64,000 nt of DNA from Azospirillum sp. (GTDB lineage Bacteria > Pseudomonadota > Alphaproteobacteria > Azospirillales > Azospirillaceae), in NCBI GenBank assembly GCA_016124535.1, contig WGNK01000020.1, positions 186,001 to 250,000 of the forward strand. Reading direction: 5' to 3'. Of the stretch, positions 42,177 through 52,129 are shown one piece after another; position 1 is the first letter of the stretch, and the number at the start of each line of letters is the position of its first letter. The notes under the pieces were generated by a model that did no database searches, was not told the origin of the DNA, and saw only the letters and a list, made by a program, of their open reading frames with translations. A program made the position numbers and the translations under genes.

Positions 42177-42209
42177 CCGGTCGCTGCCCTGACCGGTCGC
42201 TGCCCTGCA
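42167..42209 (+). repeat. 16-bp tandem repeat across a stop codon
   Basis: GCTGCCCTGACCGGTC is present at 42167-42182 and 42183-42198 with a partial third copy. The first copy carries the TGA stop of the preceding gene. Confidence 0.8.
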
Positions 42210-42223
42210 CCCGGTCCGCCCTG

Positions 42224-43300
42224 CTACCGGTCCGGGTGCAGCGATTGCCAGATCGTCCGGGCCTGGACGGTTTCGGCCACGTCGTGGACGCGCAGAAACG
42301 GTACCCCCTGGTTCCAGGCGGCGAGTCCGGCGGCGAGGGTTCCCGGCCAGCGGCCGGGCGGCGGGGCGCTGCGATGGAGTTCGCCGGTGATGCCCTTGCG
42401 CGACACCCCGACCAGCACACCGCAGCCCAGGCCGTGGAACAGCGCCAGCGTCTCCAGCAACTGGAGATTGTGCGCCTCGCTTTTGCCGAAGCAGATCCCG
42501 GGATCGACCAGCAGGTGGTCGCGGGGTACCCCAGCGGCTTCGCAGGCGGCGATGCGTTGCTCCAGGAAATCGAACACCTCCAGCGGGGCGTCGTGGTAGC
42601 GGGGGGCCTGCTGCATGGTGGTGGGATCGCCCTGCATGTGCATCAGCACGGCCGACGCGCCGCGCGCGGCGACCACAGCTGCGCTGGCCGGATCGTGGCG
42701 CAATGCCGAGACGTCGTTGACGATGACGGCGCCGGCGGCCAGGGCTGCCGCCATCACCGCGGCGTGGCGGGTGTCGACCGAGACCGGCCCGATGCCCGCC
42801 GTGACCAGCGCGGTCAGCACCGGCAGCAGCCGGGCGGCTTCCTCGTCGGGTGCGACCGGCCGCGCGCCGGGCCTGGTCGATTCGGCGCCGAGGTCGATCA
42901 GGTCGGCGCCGGCGGCAAGACAGGCGCGGGCGTGATCCACCGCGACCGCCGGCTCCAGGAAGCGGCCGCCGTCGGAAAAACTGTCGGGGGTGAGGTTGAT
43001 GATCGCCATCACCCGCGGCCGGTCGGGCGATAGCCCAGCGAAGGGCCGCCGCGGACGACACAGCAGATCCAGGCGCTGCGCCGCGGCATCCCTGATGGTC
43101 GGCGGTCGGGCGGCGATCCAGGCGTCGAGCCTGACCACGTCGACCACCGCGCGCCTGGAGCCGCGGGCATGGCGCGCGACCACTTCGAGCGTGGTGAAAG
43201 TCAACCGGCCACCGGCCAACCGCCGTCCCAGACCGGTGGCTTCCGCTTCGGCTGCGGCCTCACCCGAGAGCAGGCCCATTGGCCTCAGGGTCAGTTTCAT
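42224..43300 (-). CDS. folP: Dihydropteroate synthase FolP
   Basis: A 358-residue protein; residues about 95-355 match FolP: RVMAIINLTPDSFSDGGRFL, DLIDLGAESTRPGARPVAPD, PVSVDTRHAAVMAAALAAGA, VIVNDVSALRHDP, HLLVDPGICFGKSEAHNLQL and LVGVSRKGITGELH. It joins pABA to the pterin pyrophosphate in folate synthesis. The N-terminal 90 residues are an extra domain not found in short FolP proteins. It is separated from the pterin cluster by the plus-strand hypothetical gene, and lies 25 bp downstream of the thioredoxin-like gene in reverse. Confidence 0.93.
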   Translation of the reverse strand: MKLTLRPMGLLSGEAAAEAEATGLGRRLAGGRLTFTTLEVVARHARGSRRAVVDVVRLDAWIAARPPTIRDAAAQRLDLLCRPRRPFAGLSPDRPRVMAIINLTPDSFSDGGRFLEPAVAVDHARACLAAGADLIDLGAESTRPGARPVAPDEEAARLLPVLTALVTAGIGPVSVDTRHAAVMAAALAAGAVIVNDVSALRHDPASAAVVAARGASAVLMHMQGDPTTMQQAPRYHDAPLEVFDFLEQRIAACEAAGVPRDHLLVDPGICFGKSEAHNLQLLETLALFHGLGCGVLVGVSRKGITGELHRSAPPPGRWPGTLAAGLAAWNQGVPFLRVHDVAETVQARTIWQSLHPDR

Positions 43301-43325
43301 CGGCAGCCAGCTCCTGTGCCGGCGG

Positions 43326-43820
43326 TTACAGCAACGATCGGACCGCTCCGGCCAGCTGATCCTTGCGGAGTTCGCCGGGAATGCGGGCGCGGATCACGCC
43401 GCCGCGGTCGATCACCAGGGTGGTGGGAAAGGCGGCGACGCCATAGCGGCTGGCGGTCAGGCCGAGTTGGTCGAGTGCCAGATCGTAAGCGGGGTGGGTC
43501 TCGGCAATCAGGCGGCGCACCACCGCCGGATTGCCGCCGACATTGATCGACAGCACGGCGAGCCCCTGATCGCGGTGGGCGCGGTAGACGGCATCGATCG
43601 CCGGGACTTCGGACAGGCAGGGCGCACAGCCGCCCAGCCAGAAATTGACCACCAGGACCCTGCCGGCGAAATCGCCGAGATGCACCGGTTGCCCGGCGAG
43701 ATCGAGGGCAGCCAATACCGGCGGTGGCTGTCCGATCGCGGCCTCGGGACGGTCGCCGCAGCCGGCCAGCAATGCCGCGGCAAAGATTGCCGCCGCCAGA
43801 CTCCTCGACCCGATCGACAT
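43326..43820 (-). CDS. TlpA-like thioredoxin lipoprotein
   Basis: A 164-residue lipoprotein: signal MSIGSRSLAAAIFAAALLAG then Cys21. A redox motif C-A-P-C (residues 65-68) in VLVVNFWLGGCAPCLSEVPA follows. FPTTLVIDRGGVIRARI has the cis-Pro loop. It would be a periplasmic thiol oxidoreductase anchored in the membrane. GGAGG precedes the ATG by about 7 bases. It is divergent from the cytochrome c gene (94 bp between starts). In the Campylobacter P19 locus two thioredoxins (Cj1664, Cj1665) lie with the transporter, so this is probably one of the pair. Confidence 0.88.
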   Translation of the reverse strand: MSIGSRSLAAAIFAAALLAGCGDRPEAAIGQPPPVLAALDLAGQPVHLGDFAGRVLVVNFWLGGCAPCLSEVPAIDAVYRAHRDQGLAVLSINVGGNPAVVRRLIAETHPAYDLALDQLGLTASRYGVAAFPTTLVIDRGGVIRARIPGELRKDQLAGAVRSLL

Positions 43821-43914
43821 GTCGGCAACCTCCTTGCAGCAGATGCGATTGCGAAGCGCTCTTATTACCCCTAAATTGCCCGGCGGTGAAACCGCCCCCT
43901 TGAGGACAGCCGGC

Positions 43915-44235
43915 ATGCGTTTCAGTCTGCGATTTCTCCTCGTGGCCCTGGCCCTGTCGGCCGTACCCGGCTCCGCTGCCCGCGGCGAAAACCCGGTGGC
44001 GGGGGCGGCGCTCTATCGGGAGCGCTGCGCGCTATGCCACGGCGCCCACGGCGAAGCTAATGCCCTGGGACGGGCCAAGCCCTTGGTCAGCCTCGATCCG
44101 GCGGCGATTGCCGCCAAGCTGGAGTCGTTCCAGACCGGCCAGCCGGCGGCCTCGATGAAGGCCAAGATGAAGAGCGGCCTCAGCGCCGCGGAGATCGCGG
44201 CGCTGACCGGTTATATCGCGTCGCTGCCCCGTTGA
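43915..44235 (+). CDS. Small periplasmic cytochrome c
   Basis: A 106-residue protein with a signal peptide (RFLLVALALSAVPGSAARGE) and one heme motif C-A-L-C-H (residues 38-42); Met ligands lie in ASMKAKMKSGLSAAEIAAL. It is a class I-like c-type cytochrome, an electron carrier in the periplasm. It lies between two thioredoxin genes and is transcribed in the opposite direction, converging on the downstream thioredoxin. Its link to iron transport is not established. The ATG at 43915 precedes the signal peptide. Confidence 0.9.
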   Translation: MRFSLRFLLVALALSAVPGSAARGENPVAGAALYRERCALCHGAHGEANALGRAKPLVSLDPAAIAAKLESFQTGQPAASMKAKMKSGLSAAEIAALTGYIASLPR

Positions 44236-44251
44236 TCTGGTCCCACGGACG

Positions 44252-44776
44252 TCAGCTCTTGGCCGGGTCCCAAGGGGCAGCGCCGCCTGGCAAGCCGATC
44301 AGCCTGCGTTCCAACGCGGCTTTGGACAGCGGCCCGACAATTTTCTCGCGAACCACGCCCCTCTGGTCGATCAGGAACGAGGTCGGCGCCCCTTCGACCT
44401 GGTAGCGGGTGGTGGTGATCTTGAGCGGATCGGCGAGCAGGGGAAAGGCCAGCGTTAGCTTGCGCCGGATGCCCTGCACGGTGGCGGCATCCTGGCCCAT
44501 ATTGACCGCGACGATTTCGAAGCCGCGGGCGCGCCAGTCTCGATAGACCGCATCGAGTTCGGGCATCTCGACCAGGCATGGCCCGCATTCGGCAAGCCAG
44601 AAATTGACCAGTACCACCTTGCCCGCCAGATCGCCGAGCTTCAGGGCGTGCCCATCCTGGTCGAGCACCGCCAGATCCGGCGCCTTGTCGCCCGAATGGG
44701 CGGTCGGTGCGGCATCACAGCCGGCGAGCAGGGCGAGCGCCAGCACGGCGGCGGCGGAGAGGGACGGCAGGCTCAT
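44252..44776 (-). CDS. TlpA-like thioredoxin lipoprotein
   Basis: A 174-residue lipoprotein: Cys20 follows MSLPSLSAAAVLALALLAG. The redox motif C-G-P-C (residues 64-67) is in VVLVNFWLAECGPCLVEMPE. VEGAPTSFLIDQRGVVREKI has the cis-Pro region. It lies at the end of the iron-uptake operon, 5 bp downstream of the ABC ATPase gene, so it is probably co-transcribed. It may handle thiol redox state during iron or copper delivery, as in the Campylobacter P19 locus. Confidence 0.88.
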   Translation of the reverse strand: MSLPSLSAAAVLALALLAGCDAAPTAHSGDKAPDLAVLDQDGHALKLGDLAGKVVLVNFWLAECGPCLVEMPELDAVYRDWRARGFEIVAVNMGQDAATVQGIRRKLTLAFPLLADPLKITTTRYQVEGAPTSFLIDQRGVVREKIVGPLSKAALERRLIGLPGGAAPWDPAKS

Positions 44777-44781
44777 CGCTC

Positions 44782-45486
<705 letters not shown>

Positions 45487-45495
45487 GGCCTGGAT

Positions 45496-46662
45496 TCATT
45501 CTCCTCGAAGGACGCGGGCGGGCACCACCGCGACTGCGGCGCGCACCGGCACCACCGCGGCGACCAGGGCGGAAATCAGCGAGATGCCCAAGGTCAGCGG
45601 CACGACCGCGACCCGTAAGCCTACCCAGGAGCTGAAAACCGCATGGCCCAGCACCTGGGCCAACGCGAAACCGAGCACCAGCCCGACGCTGACCCCGACC
45701 GCGGCGATCACCGCGGTCTCGGTGAGGAATTGCACGACGATCACCCGGTCGGTGGCGCCGAGCGCCTTCTGCAGCCCGATCTCCGGCGCCCGCTCGGCGA
45801 CCATGGCGGTCAGGGTGGCATTGACGCACAGCGTGGTGATGATGACGATGATCAGGGCGACCAGCGCCATCAGCCCCTCGATCTTGTCGAGGATCTGGCC
45901 GTCGGAGCGGGCGATCTTGCGGATCGGGCGGGCGTCGATCTCGGGCAAACGACGGTTCATGTCCGCCGCGAGCGCATCGGCCTCCGCCCCTTGGGCGACC
46001 AGGCTGGCCATGGCGAAATCGACCCGACCGTCCAGCCCCAACAATTTGTGGGCGAGCGAAAGGTTGACAAAAATCTGGTCGTCTTCGGCCTCGCCGGACT
46101 CGACGATGCCCTTGACCGTGACCTTGGTCTGGAAGCTGCGGTCGCCGTTGACGATGGTCACGGCGTCGCCCGGCTTCAGCTCCATGCTCTGGGCCAGGCG
46201 GCGGCCGACCATGGCGTTGCGCTCGTCGAAGTCGACCGCGACCCAGCCGCCCTCGACCTGCCAATAGGGCGAATTCTTGCGCAAGCCGACGAAATCGACC
46301 CCGGCCAGCACCGCATTGCCGAGGTCGAGCCGGACCAGGCCGTAGAGGAACGGGCTGACGCCGACCAGCTTTTCCGCAGGGAGGGTCCGAATCGCTTCCG
46401 CCAGCCGGGTACGGTCGATGCCGCGCTGCCCGGTGGTCTGGGATGGCGGTGGGCCGACGAAGAAATTGGCGCCAAAGGCGCGCAACTCCTCGCTCATCTT
46501 GATCGAGATGTCGAGATAAAGGCTGGTCAGCGCGCACACCACCGCGGCACCCATGACGATCGCCGCGACCGCCACCGCGACTCGGGTGTTGCGGCGAGTC
46601 AGCGCCTTGACCAGCAGCAGCCGCCTCATCGCGCCGCGACCGCCGATTCTATCGCCGGCCAT
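45496..46662 (-). CDS. FtsX/MacB-type ABC permease (second)
   Basis: A 388-residue membrane protein with an N-terminal span (RVAVAVAAIVMGAAVVCALT), a periplasmic domain, then three C-terminal spans (ALVALIIVIITTLCVNATLT; AVIAAVGVSVGLVLGFALAQ; LGISLISALVAAVVPVRAAV). RKIARSDGQILDKIEGLMAL and GLQKALGATDRVIVVQFLTE are typical of the family. An alternative ATG at 46629 gives 377 residues. The gene overlaps the other permease by 14 bp. It is the Cj1662-like subunit. Confidence 0.88.
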   Translation of the reverse strand: MAGDRIGGRGAMRRLLLVKALTRRNTRVAVAVAAIVMGAAVVCALTSLYLDISIKMSEELRAFGANFFVGPPPSQTTGQRGIDRTRLAEAIRTLPAEKLVGVSPFLYGLVRLDLGNAVLAGVDFVGLRKNSPYWQVEGGWVAVDFDERNAMVGRRLAQSMELKPGDAVTIVNGDRSFQTKVTVKGIVESGEAEDDQIFVNLSLAHKLLGLDGRVDFAMASLVAQGAEADALAADMNRRLPEIDARPIRKIARSDGQILDKIEGLMALVALIIVIITTLCVNATLTAMVAERAPEIGLQKALGATDRVIVVQFLTETAVIAAVGVSVGLVLGFALAQVLGHAVFSSWVGLRVAVVPLTLGISLISALVAAVVPVRAAVAVVPARVLRGE

Positions 46663-47956
46663 AGAGCACCTGTACCGGCATCAGCTGCGCGATCGCCCGC
46701 GCCGGCAGGACCGCACCGGCAAGCGCGGTCAGCGCCGCGACCACCACCACCACCGGCAGCGAAATCCAGTGGAAGGCGACAGTGGTGCCGAAGATGGTCA
46801 GGGCGACCAATTGTGCCAGGCCGGTGCCGGCGGCGAAGCCGACCAGGCCGCCGAGGATGCCGACCACCGCGGCTTCGCTGAGAAACAGCAGGTGGATCTC
46901 CCGTTCCGCGCCGCCCAGGGCCTTCATCAGGCCGATCTCGCGGGCGCGCTCCAGCACCGTGGTGTTCATCAGCGCCGAGATGCCCATCGCGGCGGCGGCG
47001 ACCGCGACCACCGAAACCACCAGCATCAGCAGCTGAATCTTGCCGATCACCACGCCCTCGCCGCTGGCGACCTGCCAGACCGGACGCGCCGAGGCATTGG
47101 CCACCGCCTCCTCGATCTGGTGGGCGATCGAGCTGACGAAGGCGGTGCAATACCAGCGGTCGTAGTCTTCGGCGTCGAGCAGGCTGGTGTCGCGGCGTGC
47201 CCGGCGCGACAGCTCGTTTTCGGGCACGGTCAGCGCGCTGACCTCGACCGCCTGAACCCGGCCGGCGAGCCCGGTCAAGTCCTGGACCACGGCGAGCGGA
47301 GCGACCAGCGCTTCGTCGCCGGCGCCGCCCGCCGCCAGCAACCCGGTCACGGTAACCCGGCGCCATGGCGTCGCTTCGCCGGCCCGACGGAGCTCCAGCG
47401 TGGCGCCGACCTCCAGGCTCAGGCGAGCCGCCAGGGCCGGGCCGGCCAGGACCTGGTCGGCCGCCTGGTCGTCCGGCCAGACGCCGCTGTCCTTCCAGCC
47501 CGGATTGGTGACGGCGACCCCGGTGCGGAAGCTCGGCTCGTCGGGCAGGGCCATAGTCTTATTGAAAAAAGTGCCGATCAGGACGCTGCCGCGCGGCGGC
47601 TCGCCGGCTGAGGCCCGAACCTCGATCGCGGTCTTCAGTTCTGGCGCCAGGCCGACGATGTTGTTGCGCCAGAAGATGTCCTTGATCTTGGGCAGATCCG
47701 CCTCGGACAGGGTGTCGCGACCGCGCAACGGGTTCACGTCAACGCCGCCGATCACCAGCGGCAGGGTCTCGCTCTTGGGGACGACCCGGATATTGGCGCC
47801 ATAGGCCTTGAGTTCATGGGCCATCTTGTCGCCGACTTCGACCGAGAGGTCGAGCAGGGTGGTGATCAGGGCGGCCGCCAGCGCCACCGTCACCGCCGCC
47901 AGGAGTTTGCGCCGGCGCCCCTCGAACAGGGACTGCCTGACCATGCGCAGGAACAT
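46649..47956 (-). CDS. FtsX/MacB-type ABC permease (first)
   Basis: A 435-residue permease with an N-terminal span (KLLAAVTVALAAALITTLLD), a large periplasmic domain and three C-terminal spans (LMLVVSVVAVAAAAMGISAL; AVVGILGGLVGFAAGTGLAQ; VVVVAALTALAGAVLPARAI). GLMKALGGAEREIHLLFLSE is the family cytoplasmic loop motif. It follows the DUF2318 gene with a 3-bp gap. It is the Cj1661-like subunit. Confidence 0.88.
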   Translation of the reverse strand: MFLRMVRQSLFEGRRRKLLAAVTVALAAALITTLLDLSVEVGDKMAHELKAYGANIRVVPKSETLPLVIGGVDVNPLRGRDTLSEADLPKIKDIFWRNNIVGLAPELKTAIEVRASAGEPPRGSVLIGTFFNKTMALPDEPSFRTGVAVTNPGWKDSGVWPDDQAADQVLAGPALAARLSLEVGATLELRRAGEATPWRRVTVTGLLAAGGAGDEALVAPLAVVQDLTGLAGRVQAVEVSALTVPENELSRRARRDTSLLDAEDYDRWYCTAFVSSIAHQIEEAVANASARPVWQVASGEGVVIGKIQLLMLVVSVVAVAAAAMGISALMNTTVLERAREIGLMKALGGAEREIHLLFLSEAAVVGILGGLVGFAAGTGLAQLVALTIFGTTVAFHWISLPVVVVVAALTALAGAVLPARAIAQLMPVQVLYGRR

Positions 47957-47959
47957 CGC

Positions 47960-49381
47960 TCAAACTCCCTTGGCCGGGACGTAACGCTCGGGATCGGCGC
48001 GGAATTTTTCGTAGCTGTCGCGCGATTCGAAAAAGAACGTGCCGCCGCCGTAGTCATATTGATAAGGCGCCTTGAGATTGACCAGCCGGGTCCCGGTCAC
48101 CGGATCGGTGACCGCGAGCTCGACGATCTCGGAGAAATATTTGGCCCCCTTGGCGAGGTCGGCGGCGGCAATCGTGATCGTGTCGGCGCTGGCCCGGTGG
48201 ACCAGCGGGATCGGGTTGCAGCCGCCCGGCTTGCCGATCGAGGGCGTGAACAGGCGGACATTGCAGGCAACGCAGATCACCTCGTTGCCTTCCTGGATAT
48301 AGCCCTGATTGCCGCAGATCATGCAGGCATCGAAGACTACGCCGATGCTGACATGGTCGGCGTCATAGCGGTTGATCAGGAAAAAGCGGATGCGATGGCC
48401 ATCCGACGCGATATAGGCGAAGCGGTGCAACCGGCCGTCTTTGACCTGCTCGACCGGGATCCGCACCTCGCCCTCGGCATCGGCGGCCACCGGCACCGCT
48501 GCCGACAGCCGCGGCGGCTGCGAGGCGTAGAGGTCATGGTAAAGCATCACCACCAGCAGAAAGCCTGCGGTGGTCAGCGCCCCCCGGAACCAGCGCTGCT
48601 CTGAGAGGATCAATGCCAGCCGTCGACGCCGTTCGACTGGTGCGGTCGGGACCGGGGGGTGCTGTTGCCGTCCGACAACGAAACGCAGCACGGCGAGCCC
48701 GGCAATCAGCGCCAGCCATAGATAGGTGGCATAGGGCTTGGCCTCGGTGACGATGGCGATGAAAGAGACCCGGCCGGAGGTCACGTCCAGGCTGCCGAGC
48801 TGGAGCAGCCCGAGCATCACCTCGGCGGTCCACAGTACGCCCTGGAGCCCCAGCACCACCGCCAGCAGCACCGTCGCCGCGCTGCGGGCGCCGCGTGCGG
48901 CGTGGGCGACCAGCGGCACTACGGCAATCAGCGCCGCCGTACCGGCCGCGATGGCGAAAATATTCAGAATCAACTCGGTGTTGAGCACGGCGGTTGCCGA
49001 CAGGCTGTGATCGGCGCTCTCGGCCAGGAAATCGAACATCGCCTGCGCCGCCAGCCCGGATGCCATCAGCACGGCGCCCACCGAGAGCAGCGGAGCCAGC
49101 CGCTTTTTTGCAAGCCAAGGCCGCAGGGCCAGCACCACCAGCGCCGCCGTGGCGATCACCAGCACCGCCGAGCGCAGCGTCGTCCGGGTCGCCACCTCGC
49201 TGTGGTGAGCGACGGCGAACAGATAGGCTGCAGCACCCAGGGCCAGTCCCGCGAGCGCCAGCCAGACCCCGGCGCTGACCAGCCGGCGGCCGGGCGGCTG
49301 CGTCGGCAGGCCGAGGAGCAGGCCGCCGACCAATGTCGCGGCAACGAAACTGTGGGCCATGCTGACCAGCCAGACGGTCAT
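47960..49381 (-). CDS. DUF2318 membrane protein of the P19/Ftr1 iron system
   Basis: A 473-residue protein with about nine predicted spans (residues 1-270, e.g. FVAATLVGGLLLGLPTQPPG), then a C-terminal DUF2318 domain with two CxxC pairs, ACMICGNQGY and ICVACNVRLF, followed by GGCNPIPLVHRA. It likely binds iron or a metal cofactor at the membrane and relates to ferric reduction; Campylobacter Cj1660 is the comparison. It starts 103 bp downstream of the P19 gene and is followed closely by the permeases. Confidence 0.9.
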   Translation of the reverse strand: MTVWLVSMAHSFVAATLVGGLLLGLPTQPPGRRLVSAGVWLALAGLALGAAAYLFAVAHHSEVATRTTLRSAVLVIATAALVVLALRPWLAKKRLAPLLSVGAVLMASGLAAQAMFDFLAESADHSLSATAVLNTELILNIFAIAAGTAALIAVVPLVAHAARGARSAATVLLAVVLGLQGVLWTAEVMLGLLQLGSLDVTSGRVSFIAIVTEAKPYATYLWLALIAGLAVLRFVVGRQQHPPVPTAPVERRRRLALILSEQRWFRGALTTAGFLLVVMLYHDLYASQPPRLSAAVPVAADAEGEVRIPVEQVKDGRLHRFAYIASDGHRIRFFLINRYDADHVSIGVVFDACMICGNQGYIQEGNEVICVACNVRLFTPSIGKPGGCNPIPLVHRASADTITIAAADLAKGAKYFSEIVELAVTDPVTGTRLVNLKAPYQYDYGGGTFFFESRDSYEKFRADPERYVPAKGV

Positions 49382-49416
49382 CGGCTTTCCTCTATGCCGT
49401 AGGTCGGACCTTGGCG

Positions 49417-49459
49417 CGATGACATATCATGTCGGAGGTTCGATGACATATCATGTCGG
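49417..49459. repeat. Two tandem copies of a palindromic 19-bp unit
   Basis: CGATGACATATCATGTCGG occurs at 49417-49435 and 49441-49459. Each contains GACAT-ATC-ATGTC, an inverted repeat with a 3-base centre. It lies in the 103-bp gap between the DUF2318 and P19 genes. It may be a regulator site or an mRNA-processing element. Confidence 0.75.
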
Positions 49460-49484
49460 GCCGAGGTCCGGCCGACGGTTCTGT

Positions 49485-50018
49485 TTACTTCTTGATCGGC
49501 ACGTATTTGAACGCGTAGTCGACGTCGAAGGACTGGAACCATTTGCCGACACCGCTGGCAGCATCGGTATGCCGGCCGAAGCCCTGCTTGGACGGCGGGT
49601 CGATATGGAAGGCCAGCTTGTAGTTGCCGGTGCCCGGCATCTTGAGGTTGGCGCCGTAATGCGGTCCGTCGACCGCGACCATCGGCATCAGGGTGCCGGT
49701 CAGCACTTTGCCGGTATCAGCGTTCTCCAGCCGGTAGGCGACGGTCAGATAAGGCACCCACTCGCCGGCGCCGAAGCCGTTGGGATTGCCTTCGGTGGCA
49801 TGGATGTCGGCTTCCAGGTGAATGTCGGCCTTGGACGCGGGCAAATCGATGCCGTGGGGCTCCATCTCGATCGGCTTCAGGTAGACCGCCGCCACCTTCA
49901 GGCTGTTCAGGGTCTGGGCCTCACCAATCGGAACTTCCTTGAACTCCTCGGCCAAAGCCGGCAGGGCTAAACTCGCCGCCAAGGCGGTGGTCGCCGCGAG
50001 TGCAATCAATGCTCTCAT
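49485..50018 (-). CDS. Periplasmic iron-binding P19 homologue
   Basis: A 177-residue protein with a signal peptide (ALIALAATTALAASLALPAL) and the P19/Tp34 pattern: VGIDLPAS-type block HGIDLPASKADIHLEADIHA, then GEWVPYLTVAYRLEN and MVAVDGPHYGANLKMPGTGN. It is the periplasmic copper-dependent iron-binding partner of Ftr1, used at low pH or under iron limitation. AGGA with 7-base spacing precedes the ATG. It follows the Ftr1 gene by 143 bp. Confidence 0.92.
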   Translation of the reverse strand: MRALIALAATTALAASLALPALAEEFKEVPIGEAQTLNSLKVAAVYLKPIEMEPHGIDLPASKADIHLEADIHATEGNPNGFGAGEWVPYLTVAYRLENADTGKVLTGTLMPMVAVDGPHYGANLKMPGTGNYKLAFHIDPPSKQGFGRHTDAASGVGKWFQSFDVDYAFKYVPIKK

Positions 50019-50161
50019 ATCAGGTCCTTCTGGTTTGGCGCCGCAGGGGCGGCGGTGGGCGCGGTACTTTACCGCATGCGAATAGGACTTACTCGCAAGA
50101 AAGGTCTGTGCTCCGGGTCTCGCGTTTCTGGTCTCTGCGGATCAGCGGAGGGGAGGACGGG

Positions 50162-52129
50162 TCAGCGGGAACCGCTTGGGTTGGGCGCCGCACTACGCTG
50201 ATGTTGCAGCTGGGCGGCGGCGGCCAGCGCCGCGGCGATCAGCAGGCCCTGGGGCGCCAGGGTTTGCCAGTAGGGGAACAATCCGAGCGCCGGCAGTTCG
50301 GGCGCCCAGGAAATCAGTGTCGGCTCGAACACCTTGCCTTCGATCAGTTCCATCATGCCCTTGCCGGCAAATACCACGGCGAGGACATAGAGCAGGCTGC
50401 CGGTGATCAGGAAGAACGGCCGGATCGCCAGCTTCATCGCACCATAGCGCATCGCCAGATAAACCAGTCCGAGCCCCAGACAGCCGGCGGCGAACCCGCC
50501 GGCGATCGCCACCGTGCCGGTGGCGTCGGTCCCGGTCGCCAGCGCCTGGTAGAACAGCACGGTCTCGGCGCCCTCGCGATAGACCGCCAGGAAGCTGGTG
50601 AACCACAGGGCGGCCAGCGAACCCGACGACACCGAACGGCTCAGGCTGTTCTTGATATAGGCCATCCAGCGTTCCGCTTCGGCCTTGGAGATCAGCCAGA
50701 AGCTCATCCCGAACAGCACCACCGCGGCCCCCAGCATGGTGCCGCCTTCCAGCACCTCCTGGCTCGCCGCCGAGGCCTGGAACAGCCATTTGACCACCAC
50801 CGCGGTGACCAGGCTGGCCACTACGGCGACGCCGACGCTGTTGTAGATCACGCCCTGCTTGTCGGCATTTCCGGTTTTGACCAGGTAGGCCAGGATCGCG
50901 CTGACGATCAGCAGCGCCTCGAAGCCCTCGCGCAGCAGGATGGTGAGCGCGTAGAGGAACAGCCCGATCGGCGATTCGCCGCCGCCGTGACCGCCCAGCA
51001 GGTCGACCGCCCGGTCGAAATCCTGGGCCATGGCCCCGAGATCAGCAGCGAGCGCGGCGGCACCGGCTCCCGCCCGGATCCCGGCCATGATTCGGCTGAA
51101 ATGACCCTCCAGCCGGCTCTTGAAGTCGGCGTCGCGAGCGCCGACCATGCGCTCCATGCCGCTGCCCTCGAACAGGTCGAAGTAGCTGTCCTGGGCCAGG
51201 GTCAGCGCCTCGTCGGAATTGCCGGCACCGGCGCGTTCAACCGCGCGGCCCAGCGCCGCCGCGATCTGGTCGGCGACCGCACGCCAGTCGCCGGCGGCCG
51301 GTTCGCCTGCGGGTGCCGCTTCGGCCTTGGCAAGCCCGACCAGGGGCAGGCCGGGCAGGTGGCTGCGCAGGTCTTCGACCATCACCACGCCTGAGGCCTG
51401 GACCATCCGCGCCGGTTTGCCGTCGCGGATCAGGCCGCCGATGCGGTCGAATTCGGCGAGAAATTCCGCGTCCTGCTGCTGTGAGACGAAGCGGCGGATC
51501 GCGGTCTCGAGCAGCGAATTCTTGTAGCCGTCGAATTCGGCCTCGGTAATCAGGCGTCGGCCTGCCTCGGCGTCGCCGGCCTGGTAGGTCGTCGCCGCCA
51601 GTTCCAGCGCGGCGGCGATACGGTTGACCGCGTCGCTCCAATGGGGTTCGATCGCGGCCGGACGGCTGCCTGCGGGTTCCGCGTTCGGGTCGGGCGGCGG
51701 GGCGGCGGCGGCGCGTTCGCCGCGCAGGACGATCCCGGCCGCCAGTGCCGGCAGGACGCCGCGCAATTCGGCCATCTGATTGGCGACCCGCGCCGCGACC
51801 GCCTCGGCGGGCTCCCCGGCGACGATAATCCGGCGGATTTCGCCGAATTCGCTTTCCAGTTCAATATTCTTCCTGGCCGAGACATTGACCCGGACCGGCC
51901 CTTCCAGATTCTCGAAAATCTCAAAATAGGCGCGCTGTGCCTTGAGCTTGGCCGCCGCGCGGTCACCGCTGCGGACATCGGCGACCGCCCCGTCGAGCAG
52001 AACCCCGATGCGCTCGACCATGCCCGGATAATCGGGCCTGTCGCCCTGCGGGGTATCGGCGGCAGCCTGCGCGCATCCCCAGGACAGGACGAAGAAAACC
52101 AAGGCAGCGGCCAGAGAGCGATGCGACAT
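50162..52129 (-). CDS. FTR1 family iron permease with long periplasmic domain
   Basis: A 655-residue protein. The signal peptide (SLAAALVFFVLSWGCAQAAA) is followed by a roughly 370-residue extracytoplasmic region made of three repeats of about 110 residues (YFEIFENLEGPVRVNVSARK; FDGYKNSLLETAIRRFVSQQ; SYFDLFEGSGMERMVGARDA). A C-terminal Ftr1 domain has seven spans with the iron-binding motifs LREGFEALL (near residue 400) and YREGAETVL (near 517). It imports ferric iron. It resembles Cj1658. A Fur box lies about 100 bp upstream. The ATG at 52129 precedes the signal peptide; the longer frame is a shadow. Confidence 0.93.
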   Translation of the reverse strand: MSHRSLAAALVFFVLSWGCAQAAADTPQGDRPDYPGMVERIGVLLDGAVADVRSGDRAAAKLKAQRAYFEIFENLEGPVRVNVSARKNIELESEFGEIRRIIVAGEPAEAVAARVANQMAELRGVLPALAAGIVLRGERAAAAPPPDPNAEPAGSRPAAIEPHWSDAVNRIAAALELAATTYQAGDAEAGRRLITEAEFDGYKNSLLETAIRRFVSQQQDAEFLAEFDRIGGLIRDGKPARMVQASGVVMVEDLRSHLPGLPLVGLAKAEAAPAGEPAAGDWRAVADQIAAALGRAVERAGAGNSDEALTLAQDSYFDLFEGSGMERMVGARDADFKSRLEGHFSRIMAGIRAGAGAAALAADLGAMAQDFDRAVDLLGGHGGGESPIGLFLYALTILLREGFEALLIVSAILAYLVKTGNADKQGVIYNSVGVAVVASLVTAVVVKWLFQASAASQEVLEGGTMLGAAVVLFGMSFWLISKAEAERWMAYIKNSLSRSVSSGSLAALWFTSFLAVYREGAETVLFYQALATGTDATGTVAIAGGFAAGCLGLGLVYLAMRYGAMKLAIRPFFLITGSLLYVLAVVFAGKGMMELIEGKVFEPTLISWAPELPALGLFPYWQTLAPQGLLIAAALAAAAQLQHQRSAAPNPSGSR

